Shown piece after piece: positions 61,788-64,000 of a stretch of 64,000 nt of DNA. Positions within the stretch are counted from its first letter, which is position 1. Each line of letters begins with the position of its first letter. Below the pieces are notes generated by a model. It was not told the DNA's origin. It did no database searches and worked only from the letters and a program-made list of their open reading frames with translations. Source of the DNA: Mesorhizobium atlanticum (GTDB lineage: Bacteria > Pseudomonadota > Alphaproteobacteria > Rhizobiales > Rhizobiaceae); assembly GCF_003289965.1 (NCBI RefSeq), contig NZ_QMBQ01000006.1:124001-188000 (forward strand), written 5' to 3'. A program made the position numbers and the translations under genes.

Positions 61788-62618
61788 TTATTCGTCCACC
61801 AGCGTTCGGGTCAGGGGATGGTCCGGATCCGCGAGACCATCGACAACGTTGAAATGATGTCGATCCGGCTCGACAACTGAACCGGTGGCGGCACCGAGCC
61901 CTGTCCAGATGTTGGCGAGCAATGTGCTCTGGCGAAGAAATTCCGAGCGCTCGCCGCCGCCGACCCAACAGGTGATGCGGGCGCCCTGCCGGGGCCGCAG
62001 CAAAGCCGGGCTTTCGCTCAACGCTTCCCGCTCGTCGATATTTAAGGTCTCGTTCAGGGCGGTGAACATCAGCGGCCGGAGGTCGTGCAGGCCTGAAATC
62101 GAAACGACTTTGCGAATGCGCTGCGCCACGCCGGGCGCCAGCGGCGAGGCCTCGGTCACCATGCGGCCGGCGAGATGCCCGCCGGCCGAGTGCCCGGTCA
62201 GCACCAGCGGGCCGTCGACCATGGCCGCCGCCTCGCCGATCGCGGCCGCGACTTCATTGACGATGCCGCTGATCCTGATCTGCGGGCACAGCGTATAGGA
62301 AGGCATGGCGACGGCAAAGCCGCGGCCGACGGCGCCCGCGGCCAGATGCGACCAGGAGTTCTTGTGCGACTCCATCCAGTAGCCACCGTGGATGAACACC
62401 ACGAGCCCCTTCGGCGCGGTCGGCGGGAGGAAGAGATCGAACCGGCTGCGCGGCGCCTCGCCATAGACGATGTCGAGCCGCGCCCTGCCCTGCGCCGACA
62501 TATTTTCGCGAAATGCCTGAGCCGGGCCGTCCCAGGCAGCCGGCCAGCGATCGCCGCCGGCGATGTTCGCGCCGTTGGCGTAGGCATTGTCCCAATCCGT
62601 AACCCGATGCTCGACCAA
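61788..62618 (-). CDS. Alpha/beta hydrolase, kynurenine formamidase-like
   Basis: A 276-residue serine hydrolase. The oxyanion motif HGGYW in LVVFIHGGYWMESHKNSWSH is diagnostic of the arylformamidase/kynurenine formamidase branch. The nucleophile elbow is LTGHSAGGHLAG and the catalytic His lies in EPDRHHFNVVDGL. The Asp is probably in the WVGGGERSEF strand region but was not pinned down. No signal peptide. It is divergent from a benzoate/2-aminobenzoate-CoA ligase-type gene, which suggests a role in tryptophan/kynurenine breakdown; other esterase functions are possible. Confidence 0.83.
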   Translation of the reverse strand: MVEHRVTDWDNAYANGANIAGGDRWPAAWDGPAQAFRENMSAQGRARLDIVYGEAPRSRFDLFLPPTAPKGLVVFIHGGYWMESHKNSWSHLAAGAVGRGFAVAMPSYTLCPQIRISGIVNEVAAAIGEAAAMVDGPLVLTGHSAGGHLAGRMVTEASPLAPGVAQRIRKVVSISGLHDLRPLMFTALNETLNIDEREALSESPALLRPRQGARITCWVGGGERSEFLRQSTLLANIWTGLGAATGSVVEPDRHHFNVVDGLADPDHPLTRTLVDE

Positions 62619-62870
62619 TAGCCCCTCACAAGACGCGCAGGTTCATCCAGCAATGGCCGGCTGCGGAGATCGCGTCAATGCTCCGGGTAAAAACATTTTA
62701 GGCTTGAAACAAATTCGACCTGATGCAATCCTGGCTGACGAACAGCCGACAATGGGAGGTCTGCTGAATAGCCGAAGCCCGCGCTCGCCCGCCCCTCAGG
62801 TGGAGTCGCGCGAATGGCTGTGGCCGGAAGGCGGCAAACCTCCTCCGGAAAGCAGGAGGATTACGGCAAC

Positions 62871-64000
62871 ATGCTAGGACCCTCAGCGCATAGCGACACG
62901 TTCACCCGCGATAACCTGCCGCCGCCGGAGCAGTGGCCGGACTTTCTCCTCGACGGCTTCGACTATCCCGAGCGTCTCAATGCCGGCGTCGAACTCACCG
63001 ACAGGCTGGTCGAAAAGGGTTTCGGCGATCGCACCGCGCTGATCGGCAATGGCCGTCGCCGCACCTACAAGGAACTGTCGGACTGGACGAACAGGCTGGC
63101 CCATGCGCTTGTCGAAAACTATGGCGTGAAGCCGGGCAACCGGGTGCTGATCCGTTCGGCAAACAACCCCGCCATGGTCGCCTGCTGGCTGGCCGCCACC
63201 AAGGTCGGCGCCGTCGTCGTCAACTCCATGCCGATGCTGCGCGCCGGCGAACTCGCCAAGATCGTCGACAAGGCGGAAATCGGCATAGCGCTTTGCGACA
63301 CCAGGCTGATGGACGAGATGACGGCCTGCGCCAAGGACAGCGCCTTCCTCAAACAGGTCATCGGCTTCGACGGCACCGCCAACCATGATGCCGAACTGGA
63401 TCGCGCGGCGCTCGACAAACCTGTCACTTTCAAGGCGGTCGACACCGGTCGCGACGATGTCGCGCTGCTGGGCTTCACGTCCGGAACGACCGGCGTGCCG
63501 AAGGCGACCATGCATTTCCATCGCGACCTGATGATCATCGCCGACGCCTATGCCCGAGAGATTCTCCAGGTGACGCCCGACGACATTTTCGTCGGTTCGC
63601 CGCCATTGGCCTTCACCTTCGGCCTCGGCGGGCTCGCCATCTTTCCACTGCGCTTCGGTGCTGCCGCGACGCTGCTGGAGCAGGCGACGCCGCCCAACAT
63701 GATCGCCATCATCGAGACCTACAAGGCGACCATCTCCTTCACGGCCCCGACGGCCTACAGGGCGATGCTGAAGGCCATGGACGAAGGCGCCGACCTTTCG
63801 TCGCTGCGCGTTGCCGTTTCGGCTGGCGAGACCTTGCCCGCCCCCGTCTTCGAAGAATGGACGCGAAAGACGGGCAAGCCGATCCTCGACGGCATCGGCG
63901 CCACGGAGATGCTGCACATCTTCATCTCCAATCGCCTCGACGACAGGAAGCCGGCTTCGACCGGCAAGCCGGTGGGCGGGTACGAAGCGCGCATCGTCGA
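62871..64000 (+). CDS. Benzoate/2-aminobenzoate-CoA ligase family protein (partial, runs off window)
   Basis: The first 376 codons of an AMP-forming acyl-CoA ligase; the gene continues past the window. A strong AGGAGGA box lies before the ATG at 62871. The reading opens MLGPSAHSDTFTRDNLPPPE and QWPDFLLDGFDYPERLNAG, as in ligases of the benzoate-CoA group. The ATP-binding P-loop is GFTSGTTGVPKATMHFHRD (about residues 201-219). Downstream come GSPPLAFTFGLGGLAIFPLR, SFTAPTAYRAMLKAMDEG and ILDGIGATEMLHIFISNR (A5-like motif). Substrate choice, benzoate or anthranilate, is not certain; the divergent formamidase-like gene favours anthranilate. Because no stop is present, the frame is easy to overlook; a long antisense ORF covers it. 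Confidence 0.9.
   Translation, partial: MLGPSAHSDTFTRDNLPPPEQWPDFLLDGFDYPERLNAGVELTDRLVEKGFGDRTALIGNGRRRTYKELSDWTNRLAHALVENYGVKPGNRVLIRSANNPAMVACWLAATKVGAVVVNSMPMLRAGELAKIVDKAEIGIALCDTRLMDEMTACAKDSAFLKQVIGFDGTANHDAELDRAALDKPVTFKAVDTGRDDVALLGFTSGTTGVPKATMHFHRDLMIIADAYAREILQVTPDDIFVGSPPLAFTFGLGGLAIFPLRFGAAATLLEQATPPNMIAIIETYKATISFTAPTAYRAMLKAMDEGADLSSLRVAVSAGETLPAPVFEEWTRKTGKPILDGIGATEMLHIFISNRLDDRKPASTGKPVGGYEARIV

Noticed and set aside
62883..63917. A 344-codon minus-strand open frame at the right edge
   Set aside because: The plus strand holds an acyl-CoA ligase with a strong ribosome site and a perfect ATP-binding loop; the minus frame has no motifs.

Overview
The window is a GC-rich, densely packed piece of an alphaproteobacterial chromosome. 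It most resembles the Rhizobiales, and Mesorhizobium or a close relative within Phyllobacteriaceae. The pointers are an IalB-type secreted protein, a DUF982 protein, a BacA/BclA-type ABC transporter, HspQ, a TPR-type nucleotide cyclase, the tpiA/secG/pyrG and ppiD-trpD-trpC-moaC-moeA neighbourhoods, and several RIME-like palindromic intergenic repeats. No phage, insertion sequence, CRISPR array or rRNA was seen. One tRNA (Val, CAC) is present. The genus is inferred from gene content, not from a database match.

Layout. 0-9 kb: hspQ and ialB converge on a bidirectional terminator, followed by a YejA-like peptide-binding protein, a DsbA/FrnE-like oxidoreductase, two small secreted proteins, a BclA-like exporter/importer with a fused ATPase, and mgtE. 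9-13 kb: glutathione reductase, rpiA with a DUF2059 gene, a Gph-type phosphatase and tRNA-Val. 13-21 kb: a Crp/Fnr regulator, a 1,400-residue cytochrome P450 / membrane / DyP-peroxidase fusion, and a class III nucleotide cyclase with TPRs. 21-31 kb: small secreted proteins, an L,D-transpeptidase, a rhodanese, a frameshifted plsY paralogue, a MarR/hydrolase divergon with a visible paired operator, a PPOX flavoprotein, DUF971 and moaA. 31-41 kb: an EamA transporter with mobA-mobB, an amino-acid ABC importer lacking an ATPase gene, a hydroxyisobutyrate-type dehydrogenase, AlkD, GNAT, DUF3299, Lrp, a UDG-like protein, GST and a nuclease. 41-56 kb: a DivJ/PdhS-like histidine kinase, cobT, a retropepsin-like protease, dusA, an SPFH protein, DUF982, an NCS1 transporter, DUF1697, pyrG, a second L,D-transpeptidase, secG and tpiA. 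56-64 kb: the ppiD-trpD-trpC-moaC-moeA operon, then a kynurenine-formamidase-like hydrolase divergent from a CoA ligase that runs off the right edge.

The most unusual object is the P450-DyP fusion (14531-18757, minus). It holds an intact P450 heme-thiolate loop, a substituted I-helix that lacks the normal acid-alcohol pair, two copies of what looks like the same alpha+beta domain on either side of a transmembrane pair, and a complete-looking DyP peroxidase with GxxDG and proximal His. This suggests peroxide or hydroperoxide chemistry rather than oxygen activation, in a single membrane-tethered two-heme protein. Three of the seven Moco genes expected for a pathway recur at separate loci here (moaA; mobAB; moaC-moeA), so molybdoenzyme maturation is a second theme. 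Other points of interest are the plsY frameshift, the repeat elements that supply stop codons or C-terminal residues to neighbouring genes, and the possible kynurenine/anthranilate catabolic pair at the right edge.
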